64,000 nt of DNA from Bombyx mori. Its lineage: Eukaryota > Arthropoda > Insecta > Lepidoptera > Bombycidae. Below, piece by piece: positions 32,752-44,765 of this stretch. The translations under genes and the position numbers were made by a program. Each line of letters begins with the position of its first letter. Position 1 is the first letter of the stretch. The notes below the pieces were generated by a model. That model saw nothing but the letters and a program-made list of their open reading frames with translations, did no database searches and was not told the origin of the DNA. The stretch is from the NCBI RefSeq assembly GCF_030269925.1, contig NC_085128.1:5582501-5646500 (forward strand), given 5' to 3'.

Positions 32752-35700
32752 ATCCCTGTAGTCCTCGAAGTGCTTCAACGTTCTATTGTGTAACAAGTTC
32801 GAATAGAGCACAAGCATTTCGATTTCGAGATTTAAAATAGCCTTTTGTTGCTACAAACGTTTACCATTGTGTAAGGATAATTTCTTTGTTGATATACAAT
32901 TGGGACAACAAAAACGCACATCGAAAATGTTTGTCACAAACAGTGGCAACTTAAGCCTCGCATGCCAGTTTAAAAAAAAAAAGACGAAGACAAGAAATAT
33001 CGCTAATTTCATACGAAACCGAGATCCTACTAAACGATTACGGGACGTTACTAATTCTAAATATGAATTCGTGTAAAACGGCCGCAGTTTGCACTCGAGC
33101 GCGTCGATGGTCTGATAGGACGACGTAAATAAATAATTAGACGGAGAGAGGAAGTCGGGGAAAGAGGGGGCCTCGGATAGTTTCGAGATAGGATCTAGCA
33201 ACCGCGCTTTGTGTCAAACGTCAGATCGTTATCTCGAAGATGTTTACAGATGTACTAGAGGGGTAATGGCCGGTCGCTCTGCTGCGAGCAATCGACCGAA
33301 CAACGCCACCGCTTGATAGACCGTCGGCTAATTAACCGCTTTGTCTTACGCAGATATAACTAAACGTCTCAGAAAAAAAATATATTAATCGCTATCGCAA
33401 AGGTAACACAAAACAACCGTTGGATTACCAGAATAAATTATCTATTAACATTGACGGTAGAATGTGAGGACTATTCCTATGCCCGTATGTCACGATAGAT
33501 GAATTTGATAGCGTGGCTTGGCGCCAGTTCCACTAGAATCTCGGCACTGACGTTATATCGGTTACAGAATTAGCGTTTATGATCTTAACCTCATAATGCT
33601 AATTTAAAATTGGTACATATTAACTGGTGGAAAAGATTACATTAATATTTCGTAACCAAAAAATGTACTTTCGTAGTTTTTTTTAACGTAACAAATTGTA
33701 GTTCCTAAAACGACATTCATGTGAATCCCTGGTGTTTCGAAATATCGGTAACTTTTCATAGTTGTAGTGTATTAAATGAACTACGTTTTATATCCGAACG
33801 TAATAATAACAACAAAAGGAATTCGAGTTTTTTGGAACTAATATTGCCCAAAGGGGAATGAATCCTTGTAGTTTTGAATATTTGCGCTAATTAATGCAAA
33901 TATATTAAATACAATAAAATAAATGAAAACTTGTAAATGTGAAACACAAAATCGATACGTTTGACCGATTAATTTGAAGCTTAAAGTTCTTATAGATGAT
34001 AGTTCATAAAAAATCTTACTGTTCACGGACCACCTCGTACGCAAGTGGTATATACATATAAAAAGATAGTTCGTGAACAAAGGCTCGATGCACCTAATAT
34101 GAATTACAATAAGAAGTCGATCAATCGTTGTAAAAATAAATTTAAATAAAGTTATCAACAATAATTAAAACGCTTATGTATCGTTTGAAATATACATACG
34201 TGTCAATTATGTTGCTGGAAACTTTATTGTTCGGTACTTACTGAATCTATTGCAGAAATTTATTTCCGGTTCCTAACCCAAAATAAAATACAGTAGTACA
34301 TTGTGGTTGAATTCCATAAAAATAAATCAAATATTCCTTTAATTAAATGTAAATCCCAAAATTAACCTTCAATTTAGTAGCTCATCTTTTTCGAATTTAA
34401 TTGCTCAATAATTCAACGAAATTTTTAATGTTACTTTTTTTATAAATAATAAAAAAAAACACGACTTCACAGTTGAATCACTTTTTGCAGTTCCGTGAAT
34501 AATTCTCACATTTCTACAGAATTTATTACGCGGACAGTAAATCAGCTTGCGTTCGTTCGCTTAACAAAATGGGCGCTTTAATTCTCATGAATAAAAACAT
34601 CCTATTTAGCGCTACACTCACCACGTCTTCAGAACACCGAAATGTACATCCAACAGACTCAATCGAAAAGGTACCTTAAATAAGAAATGCTACAAACCAA
34701 AATCATTTGTATTGTAATGATCATATCGCATTTCGACTTTGTTGTATTTCTACGCAAACGCATTTCCGGTCAAACGGTCGGGAAAAAGCCATTTAAAACA
34801 AAAAAAAATAGTAACGCGCCGCGTACTGCTCGGACGCTTCCGGTGGGCGCCATTTTTTCTATATTGCCAACAGATAAAATCTTTCCGGCCTACTGCGCGA
34901 ACGCTTGCTTTTATTTATTTTATTTTACGCGAACACTTTTTCACTAAATTAGGTTGGTACTTCCTTAAAATTATATCTGTATTAATGTAAAATAATTTAT
35001 TTCCCGCTAAATACCGGTTCATTATTATCTAATTTAAAAAAACACCATGGCGAACATTCCTTCGAAGTCACATAATAAAATTTATATTTAATTTACAGCA
35101 CACGAATTTATTTATAGCCAATAGATAAAGGATCTCATCAAATTCGAAATTCGAACGTTGAAACAAGCTGGATATTTTAAATGAAACAATGAACACCACA
35201 ATTAGTGGAGCGAACAGCATTTGCATCGCTACAAAATTCAACGGTCGAACTATGTAAATGGGATAGCTGTTCAATGTTGAATATTCAAATTGATGTCATT
35301 ATAATATTCGGGCAACGGGCATTTTGGCCACCAGCCAGCCGGCTCTATAATGAGTAAATTAAATTTTTCTTCCCTTTTCTCACACGCGACTCAAAGCTCG
35401 CCCCGACACCCGGAAACCATGCTCTGCACTCAACAATTCGGCTTTAAACCAGAATTTAAACAAGTTTCGCGTGTTACATGTAATTTAAACTATAACATTG
35501 TAACGTGCTAACATAACCCCTTCAAGCGTTATTTGAATTTATGGTAAACTGTAAGGAGGGCACTATTTATTAGTGAAATATGTACTCATTACATTTTTAA
35601 TGAATCGCTACATTTTATTTACCCAAAAATTAAGTTAGTCGCCATTTAAATGACATTTTATAATACTATTTTTAATTCAAATGTCGACGAATAAGGCCTT

Positions 35701-38700
35701 AGTTGTCCGATGACGACGATAATAGAATTTAAATTATAAAAGCGAGATTAAGCCGTCAAAGTGGTTTTAATTGCGTCTACGACTAGCGGAAATTGGGTAC
35801 AAGACTATAATAGACAGTAAATAAATTCGAAAAATGCATAATTTAATTATCTGAGCGATAAAACTAATCACTTAAGAATATTCCAAAGCCATACGATACT
35901 AACTAACATCGCACATTGTATTGGTAATAAAAAACCATAAGCTAACATTAAAACCTAATGCCGATGAAAAATGGGAGAAAAAACGGTGACTGTCAAATTC
36001 CCTCGGATGCTGGCTGAACAAAACAGCACTTTAACGAAATAAAAAAAATGTTTAAGAGCGTTCTCGATTCAAAAATTGAATTGATCGGCCCATTGTATTC
36101 GGAATGTATCATTTGAGCTGTTATTATGGGCGCGCTCTCTCTAGCTCTATACAAGCTAGTAATCCAATACTTTTGTATGGAAGGCACTTAACGGACAAAT
36201 TCAGTAACGAAACGACATAAGCGTTGTTTGATGTTGATATGTTTAGTGTTTTATGATCTGCTCGGTGCGAGACGAACGTTCATGATGTTTTTAATTGATT
36301 TTCCATTTTTGTTTATTTTGTTTAGTGTTTATTTGAATGCCACTGATTAATGTGAGATTATACTGCAACTTTTAGTTTTCACAAAAGAAACATCGTTACG
36401 AATCGATTTTACTAGCAGAGCGGAGATAAGTCATAAACAGTATTTTCCACAGTCAGTTTATAGTCTTTATGTAACATTTTTATTAAATAGTTAACGAGAA
36501 AACGAGTTATCGAAAACCGAACTATACAACTCGATTACAGAAACCGACCGCAATCAAAAAAAGTAATCCCAATTCATTGTAGACGCAAAGGGCGTTTAAA
36601 AAACTGTGTGCCAACCACAAAAACCTAATCGGCTATTAACAGGAGGAAGTTACGTATAAACGAGCGTAGTAAATTAAATAAACAAATTTAAAAGAAAAAG
36701 TAAAGGAAAAAAACTTTTGTAACATTGCGGTCGTGGCCCCACGCACTAGATAATCCTATTACGCGCCCATTGTAAATGACCAAATAAATAATTTATTTTC
36801 CATTGAATCCTTCAGAATTCGGTCGGATATTCCCGTGGCTATTTAATAGCGCTTAAATTGTCTCGTCATCTGATGTTTTTACGAAACACGCTTCGTTTAG
36901 TGTCTCATCATCATCATCGTCAGTCTAAATATATCCATTGTTGGACATAGACCCCAAGGTATGCCAGTCCGCATTTGCCACTAGACAATTTTACATTGCT
37001 CAAACTGATATTAATCGAAATTTACAATGTGTGCTTTTTTTTTTTATTTGCTTGTTTTAACTAAAATTCTTATTCGCAAATGGTTGATCATAAATTTTGA
37101 TACTCAATCGAAGAGCTTAAATAAAATTAATTCGATTTTCTCACATCAATCAAATGCACAAACCGTATCAAAAACATCAATAAAAAGTTTGAAACAACAC
37201 AAAGGTTAAAAGTACAAGAGGCTTGTCGGCTTCTCCATACAGCACGGTCGCTATGAAGCCAATTTGGTCTCAAGTATTCGTAACAATCGTTTGAAGAGCC
37301 CTCAAGGAATATATTTTGAGTAAACATGCTTGAAACTTGTCGGCATTATACAACGCTTTAACAATCTTGATATTTTCTATTCTTATATTCATAAAAAAAA
37401 ATTATAATATATTTGTGAGAAAACTAAAACATTCACGATATAATCACAACGACAGGTGCGCTTAATATTTATTTTGTCAAGTCATTTAGCTAAAATTAGA
37501 AAATTTTTAGTATCCTCATAAAAAAAAAGATATCTAAAATAAGTCAATTCAATTTAGACTTTATTTCACTGACATTACACATTAGACATTATTTATCTTT
37601 GGGGGATTAAAATCATTAGTTATGTAGTATAGTATCAAGACCACTCGGTTGTGCGGGAGGGTGACGTCGGTAAATCAATACTCTTGTACCTTTTGTATGA
37701 ATTGCTTTTTTTTTCAAACGAAATCGATCACGAGTATCCGCTTCCAAAACTAACATTGAACTGTATCTATTTACATATTCTTATCTACTTATGCTACCTC
37801 TTTAAAAAATCATACGTTAGTAAAATTCGAATAAAGTAATTTAATGTGTAGTTTATAGGTTTTAGTGTTCATAAAATACGTCTCATTTAAATTTTAAACT
37901 GCAATACGTCCCAATATTAAATTCGCATTTGTCCATCAGTGTTCGAAAATGTTCAACATTTAGAACAAATTTTACGACTAATAAATTTCATCTGAAAAAG
38001 TCATGAATAATAATCGATTAATTCACCATAAATTTCTAAATATATTTATGTAGCTCGTGAATAATAATTAATGTCTATTATCGTCTTAAAATGTAAGTGA
38101 TACACTATAAATATGCAGGAGTGAGGCAGGACACAAGCTCTCAACAAAGCTACTGCAGTATTCCCGTATTGTGCCCCCATCATTATGTCAACATCTGAAG
38201 TAGCAGGCACTCCCATTCGCTTCTTTGTCGTTCCTTCCGAATAATTAGAGCAAACATCGGCGCTCGGATACAACTAAAGTATACATTTCAACAGAAAAAA
38301 AGTTTTGAAGTACACGAGCCGCCTATTGGTTCTTTTGACAGTTAATTTCTGTCATTGTAGCGCTCCTGCTCTTTCGCATACAACTCGAACGGTTTTGTTT
38401 AACGTTTTCATTTTGGGGCAGCGAGAGCCGTGAGAATCTAATTTATTCTTGACATTTAAAAACAAAATCAGGCTCGACGTTCGATGACTGGCACATTCTG
38501 ATTAGTTTATTATCGATCGTAAAACATGAAAATTACTACTGCATATTATTATATATATCTCTTTAAGAGCTGTACTTAAATTTTATTTTTGCATAGCTTA
38601 GAATAATTATTTATAATAAAATAAATTCGATAAACGTTTTAATAAGCTTGAAGTTGTTGTTTTATACACAATCGGAGATAGACAACTTTCTCAGATTTCA

Positions 38701-40937
38701 GTTTATCTTAATGTAATCTACGATGCATACGAATATATTTCAGTTTAAGTTTATTCTTAGATATTATCGTATGAAATCGTATTTCATTTGGGACAATTGA
38801 GTTGAGCTTTATGACACATTAGCCAACCGTCGGGGGATCGTGGCGTTTGACTGTGGAACCCCTAGTTATCTGTCACCGAGATAGTGTCAAATCATCCCGA
38901 GGGAAACGAGAACCCCAGCGAGACCAGGGATTAAATGAGGCAAGGGAATTATGCTCCTTTCTAAATATCATTTAAACTACACTGTGTGCATTTTAATAAG
39001 TGTAATTAAAGAATATGTGTGTTTACCTTCAGTTGATTTTCTTAGGAAATCGAATGCTAATAAATATTAATTTGTTGCAGATTCTATAGAATAAATATAA
39101 AATTAATTTGGAGTAGACTATTCACACTATAAAATAATGCCTTTAACTTAACTAAAAATATTTATATTCGGCTAGTATTCCTAGCAAGGATTTGAGTATA
39201 ATCTCTAAATAAATATGTAAATTTTCGTTTGATACTACACGTGTATCCACCCATGTTTCAACTAAGAAATATTATGTAATACCAGAGAAGCCTTTCTAAA
39301 GACAAACAGCAACTGTAAAAAGTTTCAATGCAATCGTATAAACGAATCTTAAACGTATGGCACGAATAAACAAACAAACTTACCGATACTCATTTTTTAT
39401 CATAATCATAATTTTAGAATCTTCACTATCAATATCTGTTATTCTCACTCAATTTGCCACATCAAATATAACTGTTAAAACGTTAAGAAATGAACAATAT
39501 ATAGATATATATACATGACACAAGCTGTATACATAGTCAGTATAGAACAATTGTACATTTATGATTATTTCAACACAACGTTCGCATTTAATTGTTCTGC
39601 TATCTAGTCGTGCTGTAAATCATGTTATTGCATTGATTAAACTGGTAGCTAAAATATATTTACTTGTCGTTTCGCGAGCCATAAATGTAATTGAAACAAG
39701 TGTTGGTTTTGAGTTTTAATCATTTTAATCAAACTATTATTATCAGTTGCAATTTTAACATCAAAATTAAAACCTGTAAGTTTTGTTTCTAAAGTTTGCA
39801 CTTTTAATGTCTTAGTTTTCCATGAAATGTATCTTTGTTCTAAGGACAGTTTATCTTACCATTCCATAATCAACAAAAACTATTTATTAGTTGAAGGAAT
39901 AAAAATATACTATTTCTAATTTAATAATTTGATTGATATTGGAGCTGCGATGTCGAAAAAGTATTTCTCAAAACAGTTAAATATTGGTCAATGATAGCAT
40001 TACCAATTTATTTCTTTTTTGCTTCTTTATTTAAAAATGGAAAATTTCTCGGTAACACAGTAAGGTTTTGAATATCTTTTATTTATCTGTTTATCTATTA
40101 TGTATTACTATCGGCAAATATTTTTACAAAATCCTTGAGAATACGACAGTACATTTTTTCAGTACATTAGTACATTGACTTTTAACTGTCATCTCTTAAA
40201 CCACTCTCCATCAATATATGATAAATTATATTGTTATAACAACACTGAACAATTCGTGGAACCAACATTTGCATTAAAAAGACAAACAATTATGACTATG
40301 ACTAGCTTCAACCCGGTCAACTGTTTACATACAAACTAAAGACTTGTAGTAGGATGAGCTTCAATGGTCTTGTACCATATCTAAGCCCTCAGTTACGTCT
40401 CGTCAAAGTATTCCTTCAACATACTGAAGCATTTGTTTTAGTGCTGGCCTATACGTGAAAGATAGTTGCTACTTCATTTTATAAACAGTCATACGTGTCA
40501 GTGCCTTGTAGCTCAATGTGTGAAGGAGTTCATTATGGGCGTCACGTACGTAATAATAAATTTGTAAAAAAATATATTTATATAATCTGAATCTCCGAAA
40601 CGGCTCCAACTATTTTCATAAAATTTATTATACAGGGGATTTCGGGGGCGATAAATCGATCTAGTTAGATTAAATTCAGAAAATGTTGTTTTGTTCGTGT
40701 TGTCAATAATCAACTTTATCGATAATGAACTTCTAATGACTAATGACTCTTCTCGACGTCTATTGGCGCATAATAATACTATTTTACTTAATTGAGAGCA
40801 ATTAACTGTTTTAAAGACACAACAAGATGGTTATCAAAAATAAGACGTTATAAAAATAAAAAAAGGAGCAAAGCTCGGTCATCGTCTAGTATTGATTAAG
40901 TCTGACTACACATTTACATCCTCTTATCTATTCTGGA
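32752..40937. other. Transposon-poor intron block, part 2 (8.2 kb)
   Basis: No SINE, Helitron or LINE copy was recognised, apart from a possible short LINE scrap near 36925-36985 (CCATTGTTGGACATAGACCC). Short CpG-richer islets occur at 34800-34900 (including GGTGGGCGCCATTTTT) and 38820-38940. Several open frames of 60-116 codons have no family signature. By contrast, flanking DNA has a repeat about every 0.5-1 kb. Confidence 0.55.
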
Positions 40938-41060
40938 TTTTTTTTATTGTCCTTGTAGGAAGATGAGCACACGGCCCATCTAATGGTGAGTCGTTACCGT
41001 CGCCCATAGACTTCAGCAATACCAGGGGCAGGGCCAGGCCGCTGCCTACCGTAAACGTTG
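40938..41060 (-). mobile_element. Family C retroposon tail
   Basis: Minus copy with T-run at the left, CACGGCCCATCTAATGGTGAG and CCAGGCCGCTGCCTACC. Related to the units of the trimer at 383-1240. Confidence 0.7.
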
Positions 41061-41090
41061 CTTGTCAATTACTTTAAGTAGAAAATAAGA

Positions 41091-41303
41091 CTAGCCGTAC
41101 TCGCCCGCTTCACTGGGCATTTAAAATTAACATTATTATTTGTTGTCATTATTATTAGAAAGTCCAACACTCATACAAATATTAATTAGCCTATCCATTA
41201 AGTACATGTATTTTCTACTTGGATACCAAGTTTCAAGTCAATCGGACGCATGGTTCAGTAGTTATAACGGAACATCCGTAAAAACGTAGATTTATATATG
41301 TGT
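41091..41303 (-). mobile_element. Short Helitron (minus)
   Basis: Sister of 12891-13116; minus end GGCGAGTACGGCTAG. Followed at once by another Helitron end. Confidence 0.65.
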
Positions 41304-41307
41304 ACTA

Positions 41308-41599
41308 TCTGACCCGGCAGACTTCGTAGTGCCTCAATCGATAAATAAAAGATCTAAGCTTTTGTATAAAATAAACTTAAAACAAACAAAAGGAATCCGT
41401 CCGATGGGGGACACATCAAGGGAAAACCAAAATTGTTATTTTTATTTAATTCCGAGAATTTTCATATTTATCTACCTTTCAAACCTTCTCTGAACTTCCA
41501 CAAGTAATTCAAGACCAAAATTAGCCAAATCGGTCCAGCCGTCCTCGAGTTTTAGCGAGACTAACGAACAGCAATTCATTTTTATATATATAGATAGAA
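41308..41599 (-). mobile_element. Helitron (minus), adjacent to 41091-41303
   Basis: Shares GACCCGGCAGACTTCGTAGT and GAGTTTTAGCGAGACTAACG with 50413-50681. Its terminal tetranucleotide is changed (CTAT for CTAG). Its 5' end lies about 20 bases from the GATA C-finger exon donor. Confidence 0.65.
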
Positions 41600-41622
41600 T
41601 ATTCGTGTTTACTAGTACTCAC

Positions 41623-41757
41623 GTTGTGTAGCTTGTAGTAGAGTCCGCAAGCGTTGCATACAGGTTCTCCGTTCTGGTTTCTCCTCCATAATGTCGTTGT
41701 GGTCGTCTTACAGTTCGCACACGAGGTTCCCGCCCGTCGGGCCGCACTTTGTAACGA
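41623..41757 (-). CDS. grn: GATA transcription factor, exon with C-terminal zinc finger
   Basis: This exon encodes the DNA-binding C-terminal zinc finger of a GATA factor, a nuclear sequence-specific transcription regulator. Its 45 codons read in one frame from [13 protein letters not shown] through [15 protein letters not shown] to [12 protein letters not shown], giving the C-X2-C-X17-C-X2-C zinc ligands of the family. A cag acceptor lies at 41758-41760 and a GTGAGT donor at 41617-41622, both phase 0. The exon ends after HN, and the next exon opens with VNRPL, an intron position typical of animal GATA genes. The residues [10 protein letters not shown] before and inside the finger resemble the GATA1/2/3 class (Drosophila grain) more than GATA4/5/6. 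Silkworm has a known alternatively spliced GATA-beta (BCFI) gene that acts in chorion gene control; this may be that locus. The family is certain, the ortholog name less so. Confidence 0.95.
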
Positions 41758-43559
41758 CTGTTGATAGATAAATAATTAAATTAATGCCATTAGACGAACA
41801 CTCGTAACCTTAAAGCTCAATATATTTGTAGTTAATCGAGAAAAGAAAGCAATTCTATGAACACTTAAAGTCAATTGGTTATCTCGTTCTTCAAATATAA
41901 TAAATAGGAAAGTTAATCTGTTAAGATTCGGACAAAAGTATAATAGTTAAGGGGTAAACTCTGAAACAAAATGTGTATGCAAAAAATACTATAGTTGTTA
42001 TACTAGTTTTTAAGAAAAGTTAAAAAAAAGCTTTGAAGATGCGCTACCGTTTACTACAATAGTGACGTATGATAATATAATATGGTAATAAGATAATTAA
42101 AATGCACATTTATAAAATACAAACGTAAATACGAACTAAGATAATATGAATCTTAAAAAGACAAAATATTCACGAAACAAACAAAACTAAACGCATACAA
42201 AATACGACGTATAACAATCGCAAAACGATGTGACATACAAAAAGTGTTTATAGCGGAAGATCGAGACGAAAACCCGAGGTAGAATATCGAGTCGCTCTTA
42301 CGCACCTGCCCATTACTACCCGTCAATCAAATAAAAACATCCGCGGCATGCGGTGGCCGTTCTATACAGTCCACAAAACTGCCTCACTTAATTAAAAATG
42401 CATTCGTCCTAAACAGACATGAAAATAAAAAGAGCCGGCGCAATCCGACTCATAATAAATCCATTAATTTGTCATGTCATTTGTGAAGTAGGTACACTAT
42501 TGAGGTCGTAAGAGTCCAACTATTCGGGACACCGGTCGCGGTCCGATTCTCGGTAACTAGAATCGAATACTACCAAAGATTATCGTGACCGCACCGGGCG
42601 CATTGTCCGGTTTAATATCGTAAGTGACTGTACCGGCATGCAAACGTACCATCGGGCTCAAAATTAGTTTTATTCTTCAAGTTCGAATTAATTAATTTTA
42701 TTAAAATTGTGAAACACCAATGTAAACCGTTTTATTTATTAAAATAAGTAAATACAATAATAGGTACAAATATTGTCCTAATTTCGGATACCGAGACGAT
42801 CATAATGTATATTTAATTTTTAATGATTATAGCCCTTTTGTGCGCATCAGTACAGCTGCATATTCGAATACCTAAATATTAAATGGTTTGCGTCGATATT
42901 CGCCTCGTCATGGCAGCTCCTTTGTAGCCGTAAGAGATTAGACCTCGCCATATTAGCTGAGCCTATAACATATAACTTTTTCTTCTCAGAGATGACTCGG
43001 TGCCATTCGATTTGTGACAGACAGACTTGTTTATTTTTTTACGATGTAGCTTATTTGTGGCGATATGATTTTGACAAATCACATTATTCATAATGTAAAT
43101 CTCACGATACGTTTAAGAAAATGACAGTGGAATTGTGTGCACGAAAACCATGAGAAGTTTACGAGTCAATTACATAAAATCGGATTTTGTAATCTTTAGA
43201 TAAGGATTCACGTCCAGTTATAACCGGTGCATGATGTCCCCTGGGACAGACTAATTCGGAGGGGTTGCTACTAAGCCGATTACAGGAGTCAACCACCCGT
43301 CGAGAGGGTGGTTTTATTTCGATGGAAAAACGGCTGTTTACTCGTAATTTTATGAGCGAATTACTTTCGCTCTTCAAACGCTGAAATGGCTGGAAAAAGT
43401 CGTAAATTTTACGAGCGGGATTATTTTTTATTCGGGTCATTTTTTACTAACGGACCTTGGTTTATGCGAATAACTTGGTAGATGACCGTAAATAATAAAA
43501 GGTTTATTTACTCGCCGCTGTCAGCGATACACTCTTGATATAATCAACTTAAAACACAA
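41758..43559. other. Unique AT-rich DNA upstream of the C-finger exon
   Basis: This is intronic or upstream DNA of the GATA gene. No transposon and no N-terminal finger exon were recognised. A minus-strand open frame at 43159-43440 has no family signature and no splice context, and is probably chance. Confidence 0.5.
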
Positions 43560-43785
43560 TTTTTTTTTATTGGTTAGATGGATGCACGAGCTCACAGCCC
43601 ACCCGGTGTTAAGTGGCTACTGGAGCCCATAGCCATCTATGACGTAAAACCCACCTTGAGATATAAGTTCTAAGGTCTCACTATAGTTACAACGGCTACC
43701 CTACCCTTCAAACCATAACGCATTACCGCTTCAGGCAGAGTGGTGGTACCTACCCGCGCGAACTTACAGGAGGTCTTACCACCAG
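43560..43785 (-). mobile_element. Bm1-like SINE body
   Basis: Minus copy; no tRNA head. Confidence 0.85.
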
Positions 43786-44476
43786 TAAATTTTCACGAAA
43801 AGGACTAGATCATTATTTGGACATTATCCCTCGCTTTTCTGATAGCAAATAATCTAAATATTATTATTAGGAGGGAACACTCGGAAGCAATATGATAGTT
43901 AAGAAAATCACGCTTTAATCAATTTTCACAAATATTATTAGGGGTTACATTGAAAATGTTATCTTTAATTAATCACAATGATTCACCGAATAGTAAATGA
44001 TGATCAATATAAATCCCCAAACACGCGGACGCAGCGTTCGTTTTAAGGACATTTATTAATTGTATTACCCATTTCACTGTCAACGACATTCCGATCAGAT
44101 TGATATCTATGCATATTTAAAAAAAAAAACAAGCATAACAAATATCAAGCCGACAAAGATAAAAAGGCATCACAAACAGACAATATGCAGTACATATTGT
44201 TCGAGTACTTTAATTTTCAGTGTAGTGTGAAATCAAAGAGTACGCGACAGCATCAAGAGCTACTATTGTTGTTGTGACGGGTACAAAAACACGCTCATTG
44301 TTCGGAAAATACGACGATTGTTGTATAGGTACTGACCGGTTTAAGCGGACAAAGAACATATGCACGACTTAAAACTATAAATACCTACGTTCACCAAAGC
44401 GTTCGTTCTTAAAGCTTAAAATAGTACAAACATTTAAATCGCAATAAAAAGTCTTATAGTCTAGTCTTAAAGAATA
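43786..44476. other. Unique AT-rich DNA
   Basis: Nothing recognised. Confidence 0.4.
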
Positions 44477-44765
44477 GCATCGTGTAATAAAAATCAAACC
44501 CGCAAAATTATAATTTGCGTAATCACTGGTGGTAGGACCTCTTGTGAGTCCGCGCGAGTAGGTACCACCGCCCTGCCTATTTCTGCCGTGAAGCAGTAAT
44601 GCGTTTCGGTTTGAAGGGTGGGGCAGCCGTTGTAACTATACTTGAGACCTTAGAACTGGTGGGTAGCGCATTTACGTCGTAAATGTCTATGAGCTCCAGT
44701 AACCAGTTAACACCAGGTGGGCTGTGAGCTCGTCCACCAATCTAAGCAATAAAAAAATTTAAAAA
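44477..44765 (+). mobile_element. Bm1-like SINE with part of the head region
   Basis: Begins CATCGTGTAATAAAAATCAA, upstream of the usual truncation point, but lacks boxes A and B. The body has a small deletion after TTAGAACT. Confidence 0.8.

Larger units (their letters stand above)
12145..41622 (-). other. Giant GATA intron between C-finger and basic-tail exons (29.5 kb)
   Basis: The intron runs from donor GTGAGT (41622-41617) to acceptor ctgcag (12150-12145). The half from 12.1 to 29.6 kb is crowded with SINEs, LINE tails, Helitrons and a pogo-like element. The half from 29.6 to 40.9 kb is nearly free of them. No convincing exon of another gene was found inside; the longer reading frames are transposon remnants or chance frames. 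Confidence 0.85.

Noticed and set aside
36925..36990. LINE fragment CCATTGTTGGACATAGACCC
   Set aside because: Resembles a common LINE piece, but too short and diverged to list as an element.
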